Assembly (NCBI RefSeq): GCF_014467055.1
Contig: NZ_CP060696.1
Span: 2,170,001 to 2,234,000, forward strand
From: Caproicibacterium amylolyticum
Lineage (GTDB): Bacteria; Bacillota; Clostridia; Oscillospirales; Acutalibacteraceae
DNA: 64,000 nt
Reading direction: 5' to 3'
In this document: positions 5,796 through 14,912 of the stretch, piece by piece
Position numbering within the stretch: position 1 is the stretch's first letter
How the letters are laid out: each line of letters opens with the position of its first letter
Program-made: the position numbers and the translations under genes
Notes under the pieces: model-generated
What the model was told of the DNA's origin: nothing
Seen by the model: the letters and a program-made list of their open reading frames with translations, nothing else
Database searches by the model: none

Positions 5796-7691
5796 ATGTC
5801 AAATGAGACACTTAGTTTACCGAGTTCAAATGTAGAAGCAGGGTCTTTAATTCCAATAGATGGTAATAAGATTGCAGCTGAAGTTATTACAAATTTAGTA
5901 AGTACAACAGCTAAAGCAATTTATAGTAAAGTCTTAAAAAAGGTAAAATCGAAAATAAATAAAAGCGAGGTTGATATTGGCTACGCTTTTGAAAAATATA
6001 TTAAATATTCGGAAAACAAATACAGAATGGTTAAAACGTTATTGTATAGACATGAATCAAGAGACCTATATTCTTTTTATGAGTGTCTAGGCGTAAGGAC
6101 TTCGAAGAAAAGGATAGATACATCAAATATTCAAAAAGTTCTTGAATTGGGTCATGAACTCATCATAACAGGAACAGGTGGAATGGGGAAAAGCGTTATG
6201 ATGAGGCACTTTTTCATTAATTCAATTAAAAATTCAAAATTCATACCAATTTTAGTCGAACTACGTGGACTCAATGACTACAAGAAAAAAGATATAGATA
6301 TTATTGATTACATATATGAAATCTTAGAAAAGTTGCATTTCCAACTTGAAAAAGAATATTTTATTTATGGAATGGAGTGCGGATGCTTTTTGATTCTTCT
6401 TGATGGGTATGATGAGGTAAAAAACAATTTGTCTCCAAAGATTACATCAGAAATTCAAAATATGTGCGATCAATATCCTCAAAATTACTATATCATTTCT
6501 TCCCGACCACTTCAGGAGTTTACTGGATGGCATAATTTCGAAGAATTAAGATGTCAGAATTTAGACAAAAGGCAAGCGATTGAATTAATTCAAAAGCTGG
6601 ATTATGAGCCAGAGGTGAAGAAAAAGTTCTGTAAAGAACTCAATTCTGATTTGTTTGATAAATATAAAACATTTGCATCAAACCCACTTTTGCTGACAAT
6701 TATGCTGATGACTTTTGAGACGCGAGCATCTATACCCGACAAATTGAATGATTTTTATGATCAGGCTTTTGTTGTGTTGTTTCACGAACACGATGCTACA
6801 AAAGGCAGTTACCAAAGAGAAATCCTTAGTAAATTAAGCTATGAGGATTTCAAAATGGTTTTTTCATATTTTTGTTTCAAATCATTTTTTATGGGGAAAT
6901 ATGAATTTAATAAGTCCCAAGTTTTAGATATAATAGAAATGTGCAAAGTTAAAAAAATAATTAACAACAATTTCAAAAGCGAGGATTTCTTGAATGATTT
7001 GACCAATGCCGTTTGTATGTTAGTTAAGGAAGGATTAAACTACAAATTTGCCCATAGATCTTTTCAAGAATATTTTGCAGCTGTGTACACTGCCCAGCTT
7101 AATGATTGTGACCAAAAAATATTCTTAGAAAATTGGATGAAACAAAAAAATTATCGACTGACAAGTAATTACTTGGATATGCTATTAGATTTAGAACCGC
7201 AACACTTTGTTAAAAATATAATTTTTCCAGGATTGCAAGAAATTAAAAATAAATATGATAAAGATGGACATTCTGAGAGTTGGGCCTTTCGCAGTATCTG
7301 CGAAGGAATTTCTATTGAAAATCGTTTTAATCCATTAACAAACACACTCTCGGCGGATAAAAAATGCTTAGCAATAATGATTAAAAGTAACTATGAGCAT
7401 CTCATCATGCACTATTCACTAATAGCTTCCTCTTATAATTTTGCTCAAGCCCAAAAAAAGCATGAAGACGCTCAAAATAAAATAATAAAGTATTTAGAAG
7501 AAAACTATAGCAATGAATTGCCGGATATTTCATATGATAGAATTCGAGAATTAGATATATGGCCACAAATAAAAGAAGGAATACAGTGGTTTACAGATCA
7601 GTTTGAATTTTGCTTACAATATTATGAGCAACTTAATCAGCAGTATAGCCGTTCGACTCGAAATTTTAATGATATGCTGCAAGAATTGTAA
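5796..7691 (+). CDS. NACHT-domain NTPase, probable phage-borne defence protein (bNACHT type)
   Basis: 631 aa. ATG 5796 has AGGGAG 9 bases upstream; the TTG 42 bases earlier has none. Residues 1-120 form an unassigned N-terminal domain. Walker A GTGGMGKS lies at 126-133, Walker B LILLDGYDE about 199-207, and a sensor ISSRP about 234. The NACHT winged-helix end FAHRSFQEYFAA is near residue 418. The remaining 200 residues are helical with no recognised effector motif. Bacterial NACHT proteins are STAND NTPases that sense phage and trigger abortive responses (known for the family). Here the gene is phage cargo, so it would guard the lysogen against rival phages (inference). Base composition is far more AT-rich than its neighbours, a sign of separate acquisition. 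Confidence 0.9.
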   Translation: MSNETLSLPSSNVEAGSLIPIDGNKIAAEVITNLVSTTAKAIYSKVLKKVKSKINKSEVDIGYAFEKYIKYSENKYRMVKTLLYRHESRDLYSFYECLGVRTSKKRIDTSNIQKVLELGHELIITGTGGMGKSVMMRHFFINSIKNSKFIPILVELRGLNDYKKKDIDIIDYIYEILEKLHFQLEKEYFIYGMECGCFLILLDGYDEVKNNLSPKITSEIQNMCDQYPQNYYIISSRPLQEFTGWHNFEELRCQNLDKRQAIELIQKLDYEPEVKKKFCKELNSDLFDKYKTFASNPLLLTIMLMTFETRASIPDKLNDFYDQAFVVLFHEHDATKGSYQREILSKLSYEDFKMVFSYFCFKSFFMGKYEFNKSQVLDIIEMCKVKKIINNNFKSEDFLNDLTNAVCMLVKEGLNYKFAHRSFQEYFAAVYTAQLNDCDQKIFLENWMKQKNYRLTSNYLDMLLDLEPQHFVKNIIFPGLQEIKNKYDKDGHSESWAFRSICEGISIENRFNPLTNTLSADKKCLAIMIKSNYEHLIMHYSLIASSYNFAQAQKKHEDAQNKIIKYLEENYSNELPDISYDRIRELDIWPQIKEGIQWFTDQFEFCLQYYEQLNQQYSRSTRNFNDMLQEL

Positions 7692-7706
7692 CATATTCTT
7701 TTATTA

Positions 7707-7740
7707 AGCGCCCCGCCCCCGCAGCAGGCGCTATTTTTAT
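7707..7740 (+). terminator. Terminator after the NACHT gene
   Basis: AGCGCC (7707-7712) and GGCGCT (7727-7732) close a 14-nt loop and are followed by ATTTTTA. Confidence 0.65.
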
Positions 7741-7766
7741 ACCCAAAAACAAAAGGAGCTGATAAC

Positions 7767-7835
7767 ATGGTGCAGGTCTGGCCGCCGGGCGAGAGTCGCC
7801 TGCTGGGCATCCGCCTCCTGGGTGGTGGTCCGTAG
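7767..7835 (+). CDS. 22-codon leader ORF overlapping terS start
   Basis: ATG 7767 follows AAAGGAGCTGATAAC, a good ribosome binding site. The peptide runs MVQVWPPGESRLLGIRLLG and ends GGP at a TAG that shares its last base with the GTG start of terS. TerS itself has only a weak GGTGGTGG upstream. The likeliest role is translational coupling; the peptide itself looks nondescript and GC-rich. It may instead be the true start of a region mis-joined to terS by a frameshift, but no shift site is evident. Confidence 0.45.
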   Translation: MVQVWPPGESRLLGIRLLGGGP

Positions 7836-8314
7836 TGGCGATTACAGAAAAGCAGAAGCGGTTTGCGGACGAATATTTGAAAGACCTCAACGCGACCGCA
7901 GCAGCGCGGCGAGCTGGATATAAGGACCCGAATTTCGGACGCCAGCTGCTAACGAAAACTAACGTTTCGGAGTACATTCAGAAGCGGATGCAAGCCCAGC
8001 AGAGCCGCACGGAAATCACGCAGGACCGGGTGCTGCAGGAACTGGCCGCTATTGGCTTTGCCCGCGGCACGGACTATGCGCAGGTTACCAAGTCCGGTGC
8101 GGTTGCCATAAAACCTACAGACCAGTTGAATGACCAGCAGAAAGCTGCCGTTACCGGTATCAAGGAAACGCAGGCGGGCGTGGAGGTAAAACTGGCCGAC
8201 AAAGTGAAAGCATTGGAACTACTGGGAAAGCACCTGGGAATGTTTGATGGCGCATCCCAGTCGGCTGACATTGAAGATTTGGCAGACCTGCGCAAGGAGG
8301 TCTTTGGAAAGTGA
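7835..8314 (+). CDS. terS: Terminase small subunit
   Basis: 159 aa, GTG start. The N-terminus ITEKQKRFADEYLKDLNATAAARRAGY is the helix-turn-helix of the Terminase_2 (SPP1 gp1-like) family. It binds the pac site and brings DNA to the large subunit. The C-terminal 60 residues include LADKVKALELLGKHLG, the usual oligomerisation region of the family. terL starts with GTGA overlap at its stop. Confidence 0.93.
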   Translation: MAITEKQKRFADEYLKDLNATAAARRAGYKDPNFGRQLLTKTNVSEYIQKRMQAQQSRTEITQDRVLQELAAIGFARGTDYAQVTKSGAVAIKPTDQLNDQQKAAVTGIKETQAGVEVKLADKVKALELLGKHLGMFDGASQSADIEDLADLRKEVFGK

Positions 8315-9648
8315 CCAGTACCAAAACACTCGACTATCAATTTGGCCAGAAGCACCGTGACTATATGCGCCGCTGCCTTGCGTCAACCATTAACGTTGCC
8401 GAAGGCGCTGTGCGTGCCGGGAAAACAGTAGACAATGTATTTGCCTTTGCCTATGCACTTGAATCTGCTCCGGACAGGATCCACCTTGCCACCGGCTCCA
8501 CAAGTGCCAACGCAAAGCTGAACATTGGCGACTGCAACGGGTATGGGCTGGAAGGCATCTTCCGTGGCCGCTGCCACTGGGGCAAATACAAAGGTAATGA
8601 AGCATTGTATGTATCTACCCCATCCGGCGAAAAAATCATTATCTTTGCTGGCGGTGCCAAAGCGGACAGCTACAAAAAAATTCGCGGCAACTCCTATGGT
8701 ATGTGGATTGCGACAGAAATCAATCTGCATCATGACAACACCATCAAGGAAGCATTCAACCGGCAGTTGGCAGCAAAAGGGCGAAAGATATTCTGGGACT
8801 TGAACCCGGATAACCCTAACTCCCCTATCTACACACAATACATAGACCTGTACGCTGAAAAACAGCGCAAAAATGAATTTCCTGGCGGATACAATTACGA
8901 GCACTTTACTATCCACGACAATGCAACCATCACACAGGAACGCATGACTGAAATCATTTCACAATATGACCAATCAAGCATCTGGTATATGCGAGACATC
9001 GAAGGACTGCGTTGCACCGCCGAAGGACTGATTTACCGGCAGTTTGCTACTGCGGCAAATTCCCAGCAAAACCGATTTGCCTACCGAGCAGAGCAAGATT
9101 TGACGTTTTTCAAAATTGTTCTGGGCGTTGACTTTGGCGGTACAGGTTCCGGTCATTCTTTCCTCGCAACCGGTATCACACCCGGATACCGCGAAGCTGT
9201 TTCACTTGCAAGTGAGCGCTTTACCGGGGACGATATTGACCCGGACAGATTGGGACAGCTGTTTGTTGCGTTCGTGCAGCGCATTCTGCACCAATACGGA
9301 CGCATTACCGCTGTGTACTGTGACAGTGCCGAGCAGGTGCTGATTCGCGGCTTCCGCAAAGCATTGCAGCAGGCGGGGCTTGGCTATGTGCGCGTTTACA
9401 ATGCGTTGAAAAGTTCCATCATAGACCGAATTCGACTAACCACCCGGCTAATGGCGCAAGGGCGGTATTTTTATGTTCCGGACCAGTGTCAGAGCCTTGA
9501 AAAGGCTTTCTGCACGGCGGTATGGAATCCAAAATCACTCACAAAAGACGACCGTCTAGACGACGGTACAAGCGACATCGACAGCTTAGATGGCTTTGAA
9601 TACACCATTGAACAGGACCGCAACCGATTTTTAAACGCAGAGAGGTGA
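8311..9648 (+). CDS. terL: Terminase large subunit (PBSX/SPP1 type)
   Basis: 445 aa, the normal length. The ATPase Walker A-like EGAVRAGKT is at about 31-39 and the Walker B region at GMWIATEIN near 131-139. The RNase H-like nuclease begins LGVDFGGTGSGHSF at about 271, with further acidic residues in YCDSAEQ and DDRLDDGTSDIDSLDGFEY. It cuts concatemers and pumps DNA into the prohead through the portal. Start GTG overlaps terS by 4 bp; the portal follows after 4 bases. Confidence 0.95.
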   Translation: MTSTKTLDYQFGQKHRDYMRRCLASTINVAEGAVRAGKTVDNVFAFAYALESAPDRIHLATGSTSANAKLNIGDCNGYGLEGIFRGRCHWGKYKGNEALYVSTPSGEKIIIFAGGAKADSYKKIRGNSYGMWIATEINLHHDNTIKEAFNRQLAAKGRKIFWDLNPDNPNSPIYTQYIDLYAEKQRKNEFPGGYNYEHFTIHDNATITQERMTEIISQYDQSSIWYMRDIEGLRCTAEGLIYRQFATAANSQQNRFAYRAEQDLTFFKIVLGVDFGGTGSGHSFLATGITPGYREAVSLASERFTGDDIDPDRLGQLFVAFVQRILHQYGRITAVYCDSAEQVLIRGFRKALQQAGLGYVRVYNALKSSIIDRIRLTTRLMAQGRYFYVPDQCQSLEKAFCTAVWNPKSLTKDDRLDDGTSDIDSLDGFEYTIEQDRNRFLNAER

Positions 9649-9652
9649 TACA

Positions 9653-11125
9653 TTGAATATCAGCGCTGTAATTGATTACTTGAACAAAACGCTCGGCTAC
9701 TCCATAGACGCTTCTTTCTATACGCACATAGCCAAATGGAAGAATTGGTGGGAGGGCTACTACAAGCCATTTCATCTGTACCACGAAAAGCTAAATGGTA
9801 AATCTACTGAGCGCCATATATACAGCTTAAAAATGGGAAAGAAAGTCTGCGAGGACTGGGCTGCCCTACTGCTCAACGAAAAGACGCAGATTGTAGTCAA
9901 TGACAAAACGAGCAGCACTTTTTTGCAGGGCGATGATCAAATCGGAGGCATTTTTGGCGAAACGCAGTTCTGGAAACATGAAAATGAACTGGTTGAAAAG
10001 GCGTTCTGGTCCGGCACCGGTGCCACTCTGCTGCGAATGGACAATATGCTGGTACAGGGCGATACCGTTGCACCTGACACAGGCACAAAAATTCGGCTCG
10101 ATTACCTCCCTGCTGACTGCATTCTGCCACTGACCGTACATTCCGGAGAAATTATTGACGTGGCTTTCATTTCCGAAGTTACCTTTCACGGCGAAACCTA
10201 TGACTATCTGGAAACGCACATCTTGGAACCAAACAAGGGCTATCACATTACAAACCAGTACTTCAAGGAAGATGCAGGAGTACTCTCCCCTGCTGCCCTG
10301 CCACCCGGTATGGTGGAAAGTTACTACACAGGTTCAGAAATTCCGCTGTTTTCCGTCCTCACGCCAAATCTTGTGAAAAACATTCGTACAGGGCCGGGCA
10401 TGGGAATGTCTATCCTACAGAATGCGTTGGATGCTCTAAAAGGTGTCGACCTGGCATTTAACAATTTCTGTCGCGACTTTCGGCTCGGCGGCAAGAAAGT
10501 TTTCTATCGGCAGGACCTTACGCAGTATGACCAGAATGGTAACATTGTTACACCAGACGACATCATGCAGCAGCTCTTCATCCAACTTGGGGATGGAGCG
10601 GACGCGGCAGGTATGCAAGGCGACCCAATCCATGAGTACAACCCGGATTTGCGCGTATCCGAAAACCGTGACGCTGTGCAAGCCATGCTCGACTATCTCA
10701 GCTTCAAAGTTGGCTTTGGCGCAAAGCACTACCAATTTAACGGCAGCACGGTTGCGACCGCCACGCAGTACATGGGGGACAAGCAAGACCTTGCGCAAAA
10801 TGCGAGCAAACACAATATCAACGTGGAATCGCACCTGCAGGGCATCTGCCGCGCAATTCTTTGGGCGGGTAAAAACATCCTTGGCCAGCCAGTCAATCCG
10901 GATGCACGGGTCACCGTAAACTTTGATGATGGCTATATCAACGATGATGATACAAAGCGTGAACGTGACCGGCAGGACGTGCGGGACGGCCTGCTGAAGT
11001 CATGGGAATACCGCGTCAAATGGTACGGCGAGGACGAGGCCACTGCAAAAGCTGTGTTGGGTGCTGCAGCCGACCTGCAAAACCCGTTTGGCTATAAACA
11101 AGGTGTTGGCAATGCTAACGCCTGA
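9653..11125 (+). CDS. Portal protein (SPP1 gp6 family)
   Basis: 490 aa, TTG start with GAGAGGTGATAC upstream. The opening NISAVIDYLNKTLGYSIDASFY, then EDWAALLLNEKTQIVV, and the C-terminal FNGSTVATATQYMGDKQDLAQNASKH region match SPP1-type portals. The portal forms the dodecameric vertex ring used for DNA entry and for neck assembly. It overlaps the minor head gene by 14 bases. Confidence 0.93.
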   Translation: MNISAVIDYLNKTLGYSIDASFYTHIAKWKNWWEGYYKPFHLYHEKLNGKSTERHIYSLKMGKKVCEDWAALLLNEKTQIVVNDKTSSTFLQGDDQIGGIFGETQFWKHENELVEKAFWSGTGATLLRMDNMLVQGDTVAPDTGTKIRLDYLPADCILPLTVHSGEIIDVAFISEVTFHGETYDYLETHILEPNKGYHITNQYFKEDAGVLSPAALPPGMVESYYTGSEIPLFSVLTPNLVKNIRTGPGMGMSILQNALDALKGVDLAFNNFCRDFRLGGKKVFYRQDLTQYDQNGNIVTPDDIMQQLFIQLGDGADAAGMQGDPIHEYNPDLRVSENRDAVQAMLDYLSFKVGFGAKHYQFNGSTVATATQYMGDKQDLAQNASKHNINVESHLQGICRAILWAGKNILGQPVNPDARVTVNFDDGYINDDDTKRERDRQDVRDGLLKSWEYRVKWYGEDEATAKAVLGAAADLQNPFGYKQGVGNANA

Positions 11126-12806
11126 ATATTTGGAGCATTGTCCCGACGACATTGTGGTACTGTACAGCGAACTTGACCAGCTGATTATGCGGGACGTTGT
11201 GCGGCGCATCATGAAAACAGGCCACATTACCAGCACCGCCGCTTGGCAAGTCCTGCGGGCGCAGGAAAGTGGGCTAATCTACGACGAAATCATTGCCGAG
11301 GCCGCCCTATACACCAATGCGTCAGAGCAACAGGTGCAGGCACTGTTTAAAGATGCCGGGTTAAAGGCTGTTGCCTACGACAGCGCCATTTACACGGCTG
11401 CCGGTCTGTCCCCGCCTCCCCTTGCCATGGTTCCAGCTGCCTTACAGGTGCTGAATGCCGGATTACAAAAAACTCAAGGCTATCTGCAGAATCTCACCAA
11501 AACAACCGCCAACGGTGCACAGCAGGCATACATACACGCGGCGACCATTGCAGAAATGCAAGTGGAAAGCGGCGCATTTGATTATGTGTCTGCTATTCGC
11601 AACGCCGTGCGCACAGCCATAGACGGCGGCGAATGGGTAACTTACCCCTCCGGCCATCATGACCGACTGGACGTTGCCACCCGCCGCGCAGTGTTGACCG
11701 GCATCAACCAGACTTCTGCCGAAGTGTCTCTCTCCTATGCGGATGACATGGAGTGTGATTTGGTGGAAACCACGGCGCACGCCGGTGCGCGGCCATCACA
11801 TATGGTATGGCAAGGACAGGTGTTCAGCCGGAGCGGTAAAAGCGACAAGTACGACGACTTCGCGGGCGCTACCGGATACGGCACGGGTGCTGGTCTTTGC
11901 GGTTGGCACTGCCGGCACAGCTTCCACCCGTTTTTTGAGGGGCTGTCCGAAAGTGCTTATCCGAAGTCAAAGCTAAAAGAGTATGAAAATCAAATCGTTA
12001 CATACAATGGTGAAAAAATTTCCTACTATGATGCGACCCAGCAGCAGCGGGCAATGGAACGTGCCATTCGCGACAGCAAGCGCAAGGCCGCAGGGTTTGA
12101 TGAAGCGGTCAAATCTGCAAAGGATGAACCAACCGCCAAGGCTATGAAGCAGGAATTTGACGCTGCTGCTGTCCGGCTAAAAAAACAGGAAGCTGCGCTG
12201 AAAGATTTTACCCAGCAGACCGGCCTGCTCCGACAGCGGGAACGTGAACAGGTTGTTGCCACAAAAACAGCCGGCAAAACCGTTTCCTTTGGCCGCAGCC
12301 CTGCTCAAAAGGCCGTGCAGGCCGCAAATAAACAATATCAGCAATGGATTCATGATGTTGGTGCATCTGATGCTGCACCGAAAACGCTTGCAAAATATTA
12401 TCAGGAGAAGTATAATAACTCTCCTGCTTACCAGTTGCTGAAAGGATACAGCCATGCAGTCGACAAAGGCGATATTCATCCGCTGGTAGGATTGGCACAG
12501 TATCAAAAATCGGCAGCAGAAATTGGGGAAAAGATTGTTGGCGTCACTACCTCAACCGGTGTTACGATTGAATCCTTTGCTACCCATTTTATCGACCGCA
12601 TTATTGGGCAAACGTCCACTCCTCACACCGATATGCGCTGCGGTGTAACCGTTGACGCGGCAGCGGATGCTTTAAAAAATCCGGTCAAGTTGGGATCTGT
12701 AAGGACATTGGATAACGGCGACATTCGGCAGACACTGTACGGAAAGCATGCAACCGTTACAATCAGCATTTGCGATAAACGGCTTATTCAAACTAATCCA
12801 CGCTAA
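11112..12806 (+). CDS. Minor head (MuF-like) protein with C-terminal Ntox50-type toxin domain
   Basis: 564 aa. ATG 11112 is chosen over the longer frame because homologues start near LTPEYLEHCPDD. The body is the phage minor capsid type 2/MuF-like fold (SGHHDRLDVATRRAVLTG, then ATGYGTGAGLCGWHCRHSF with conserved Cys/His). After a charged coiled linker, residues about 478-564 form a separate domain: FIDRIIGQ, GVTVDAAADALKNPVKLG, LYGKHATVTIS and LIQTNPR. That layout recalls the polymorphic toxin type 50 domain (recognition from memory). MuF-toxin fusions are known in temperate phages; injection with phage DNA or use in competition is proposed for the family. The following 70-aa gene is the probable immunity protein. 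Confidence 0.85.
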   Translation: MLTPEYLEHCPDDIVVLYSELDQLIMRDVVRRIMKTGHITSTAAWQVLRAQESGLIYDEIIAEAALYTNASEQQVQALFKDAGLKAVAYDSAIYTAAGLSPPPLAMVPAALQVLNAGLQKTQGYLQNLTKTTANGAQQAYIHAATIAEMQVESGAFDYVSAIRNAVRTAIDGGEWVTYPSGHHDRLDVATRRAVLTGINQTSAEVSLSYADDMECDLVETTAHAGARPSHMVWQGQVFSRSGKSDKYDDFAGATGYGTGAGLCGWHCRHSFHPFFEGLSESAYPKSKLKEYENQIVTYNGEKISYYDATQQQRAMERAIRDSKRKAAGFDEAVKSAKDEPTAKAMKQEFDAAAVRLKKQEAALKDFTQQTGLLRQREREQVVATKTAGKTVSFGRSPAQKAVQAANKQYQQWIHDVGASDAAPKTLAKYYQEKYNNSPAYQLLKGYSHAVDKGDIHPLVGLAQYQKSAAEIGEKIVGVTTSTGVTIESFATHFIDRIIGQTSTPHTDMRCGVTVDAAADALKNPVKLGSVRTLDNGDIRQTLYGKHATVTISICDKRLIQTNPR

Positions 12807-12819
12807 GGAGGGAAATGCC

Positions 12820-13032
12820 ATGCTGAAATTCACAGAGGAAGACCGTTCGTTCATTCAGAAATATTTTGATAATGCCAAAGCCTTGCTGAATGCAGAAAAT
12901 CTTAACGATGTACTAGATCCGCTCTATGACCTTATCGATGTGAAGGGCTTTGCACCTCCTAATTACGAAGAATACAACGATTTCGGACGCAAAGCACAAA
13001 AAATATACGATAGCATTTACAGCAATAACTAA
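12820..13032 (+). CDS. Probable immunity protein for the MuF-toxin
   Basis: 70 aa, acidic and helical: FTEEDRSFIQKYFDNAKALL, then NDVLDPLYDLIDVKGF and PPNYEEYNDFGRKAQKIYDSIY. Start ATG 12820 has AAGGAGGGAAAT upstream and lies 13 bases after the toxin-fusion stop. Small acidic proteins placed directly behind a polymorphic toxin usually neutralise it, so immunity is inferred from position, size and charge. A terminator follows at once, making toxin and partner the end of a unit. No structural phage role is suggested by sequence. Confidence 0.65.
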   Translation: MLKFTEEDRSFIQKYFDNAKALLNAENLNDVLDPLYDLIDVKGFAPPNYEEYNDFGRKAQKIYDSIYSNN

Positions 13033-13062
13033 GCCGCCCGGCAACAGCCCGGCGGTATTTTT
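13033..13062 (+). terminator. Terminator after the immunity gene
   Basis: GCCGCCCGGC and GCCCGGCGGT arms around a short loop, followed by ATTTTT. It would reduce readthrough from the packaging genes into scaffold and coat. Confidence 0.65.
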
Positions 13063-13197
13063 GCACCCAATTTCAGAAATTGGCAGCCTTTGCGGGCTGC
13101 TTTTTTCATACCAATTTTGACCGGCCGAAGTCGTTAAACTACGGAGCGGCAGAGGAACGGGACCTCGTAAAAAACGTGTGCCGTGAAAAGGAGCCAT

Positions 13198-13770
13198 ATG
13201 GAAAGAAAATTTTTGACCGGCCTTGGACTTGAAAAGGATGTTATTGACAAAATTCTTGACCAGAACGGCGCAGAAACTACTGCGCTGCGCACCCAGCTTA
13301 AAACCAAGGACACTGAAATTAGTACCCTACGTACTGACCTTACAACCGCAAACGACAAGGTTGCAGACCTTGAAAAGGTGGACACTGCGGGCTTGCAGGG
13401 ACAGCTTGACGCTGAAAAGGCCGGGCGCAAAAAAGACCGGCAGGGATGGAACCTAAAAGCTGCTCTCACCTCTGCCAACTGCAAGGATGCTGATTACATC
13501 ATGTTCAAACTCGGTGATACAGTGGAATTTGCAGATGACGGCAGTCTGAAAGACAAAGACAAGCTGCTGGAAACCTGCAAAAAGGACTATGCGACCATGT
13601 TTGACGAATCCAAGCCACCGGAAACCCAGCATCCCGAAAATCAGTCACAGCAGCCAGAGGGTGGCATCCGACTTGCTTCCGGCGGTGAGCATGGTAGCGG
13701 TGGCAACACAGATTACGACAGCATGAGTGACGACGAATATTATGCTGCCACAATGAAAAAAGACAAATGA
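13198..13770 (+). CDS. Phage scaffolding protein (GP20 family)
   Basis: 190 aa. It begins MERKFLTGLGLEKDVIDKILDQNG, the conserved GP20 opening. Then comes a long coiled coil (ALRTQLKTKDTEISTLRTDL...LEKV), a KKDRQGWNLKAAL segment and an acidic Gln/Gly-rich tail. Scaffold guides coat assembly and leaves the prohead. The start ATG 13198 has AAAAGGAG only 4 bases away; an in-frame GTG at 13183 is the alternative. It sits directly before the coat gene, as usual. Confidence 0.9.
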   Translation: MERKFLTGLGLEKDVIDKILDQNGAETTALRTQLKTKDTEISTLRTDLTTANDKVADLEKVDTAGLQGQLDAEKAGRKKDRQGWNLKAALTSANCKDADYIMFKLGDTVEFADDGSLKDKDKLLETCKKDYATMFDESKPPETQHPENQSQQPEGGIRLASGGEHGSGGNTDYDSMSDDEYYAATMKKDK

Positions 13771-13792
13771 TTTTTAACAGGAGGTAATTTTT

Positions 13793-14899
13793 ATGCCGAA
13801 CAATTTTCTTACGATTAAGGAAGTCGCCCGTCAGGCACTTCCCCGCCTTATGGAAAACCTTGTGTTCCCGAATCTGGTGTACAAGGATTTTTCCAATGAT
13901 TTTCAGAAGAAGGGCAACAAAATTCAGATTCGCAAACCGGTTGTACTGACCGCAAAGGACTTTGACCAGAGCAAAGGTGTGGAGCCGCAGGACTTGGACG
14001 ACAGCCAGACAATGGAAGTCACTCTGGACAAGATTGCAACGGTTGATGTAGACATTCAGGCTATTGAGGGTGCTACCAACGTAGACGACCTGAACCGCCA
14101 GTTTATTGAACCTGCTGCTGTTGCGCTGGCACAGAAAATTAACAGCGACGGTCTGGACTGCTACAAGGACATTCCGTACATTTCCGGCACAGTCGGCACA
14201 ACACCCAGCACACTGGATGACCTCGCTGCGGTGCGCAAGGTGCTGAACGCCAACAAAGTGCCAACTTCCGGCCGCGTTGCTGTGTGGGATACCGAAGCAG
14301 ATGCGAAGTTCACCACCATCCCCGCAATCGTAAATGCTGAAAAATCCGGCACCACATCCGCTTTACGTGAAGGCTCCATTGGCCGCATTTTTGGGCTGGA
14401 CAACTACATGAGTCAGGCCGTCAAGCACCACGCCGCGGGCACCCTGTCCGCTGCTGTGAAACCGAAGACCTCCGTTTTCAAGGGTGCTACTTCTCTGACT
14501 CTGTCCGCTACTGCAGTAACCGGCAAACTGGTAAAGGGTGACATCCTGACAATTCTTGGCGACAGCTATGTGGTCACTGCTGACGCCGTCGCAGACAGCA
14601 ACGAGGTCACCGTTCCGATTTACCCCGCACTGAAAAGGGACGTTACCACTGCTACTGTAGTAACTCTGACCAGCGACCACACCGCTAACCTTGCTTTTAA
14701 CCCGATGGCATTTGCATTCGTTGTCCGCCCACTGGTGCAACCGTCTGGCGTGGAAAGCTACGTTACCAGTTACAACGGCATTTCCCTGCGTGTCACAAAG
14801 GGCTACGACATGAAGTACAAAAAGGAATTGTTGTCTATGGATGTGTTGTACAGCTACGCTACGGTATACCCGGAAATGGCCGTCCGCGTGCTGGGTTGA
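13793..14899 (+). CDS. Major capsid protein (P22 coat-like)
   Basis: 368 aa, ATG with GGAGGTAATTTTT upstream, the strongest ribosome binding site in the head module as expected for coat. The opening NNFLTIKEVARQALPRLMENLVFPNLVYKDF and the segment KIQIRKPVVLTAKDF belong to the P22 coat/gp5-like group, an HK97-fold protein. Residues about 225-300 (SVFKGATSLTLSATAVTG...) look like the inserted beta domain of this family. Confidence 0.93.
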   Translation: MPNNFLTIKEVARQALPRLMENLVFPNLVYKDFSNDFQKKGNKIQIRKPVVLTAKDFDQSKGVEPQDLDDSQTMEVTLDKIATVDVDIQAIEGATNVDDLNRQFIEPAAVALAQKINSDGLDCYKDIPYISGTVGTTPSTLDDLAAVRKVLNANKVPTSGRVAVWDTEADAKFTTIPAIVNAEKSGTTSALREGSIGRIFGLDNYMSQAVKHHAAGTLSAAVKPKTSVFKGATSLTLSATAVTGKLVKGDILTILGDSYVVTADAVADSNEVTVPIYPALKRDVTTATVVTLTSDHTANLAFNPMAFAFVVRPLVQPSGVESYVTSYNGISLRVTKGYDMKYKKELLSMDVLYSYATVYPEMAVRVLG

Positions 14900-14912
14900 C
14901 GGGAGGAATCTT

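Noticed and set aside
11061..11111. Extended N-terminus for the minor head protein
   Set aside because: The longer start would overlap the portal by 65 bases, lacks a ribosome site and adds residues not resembling the family.
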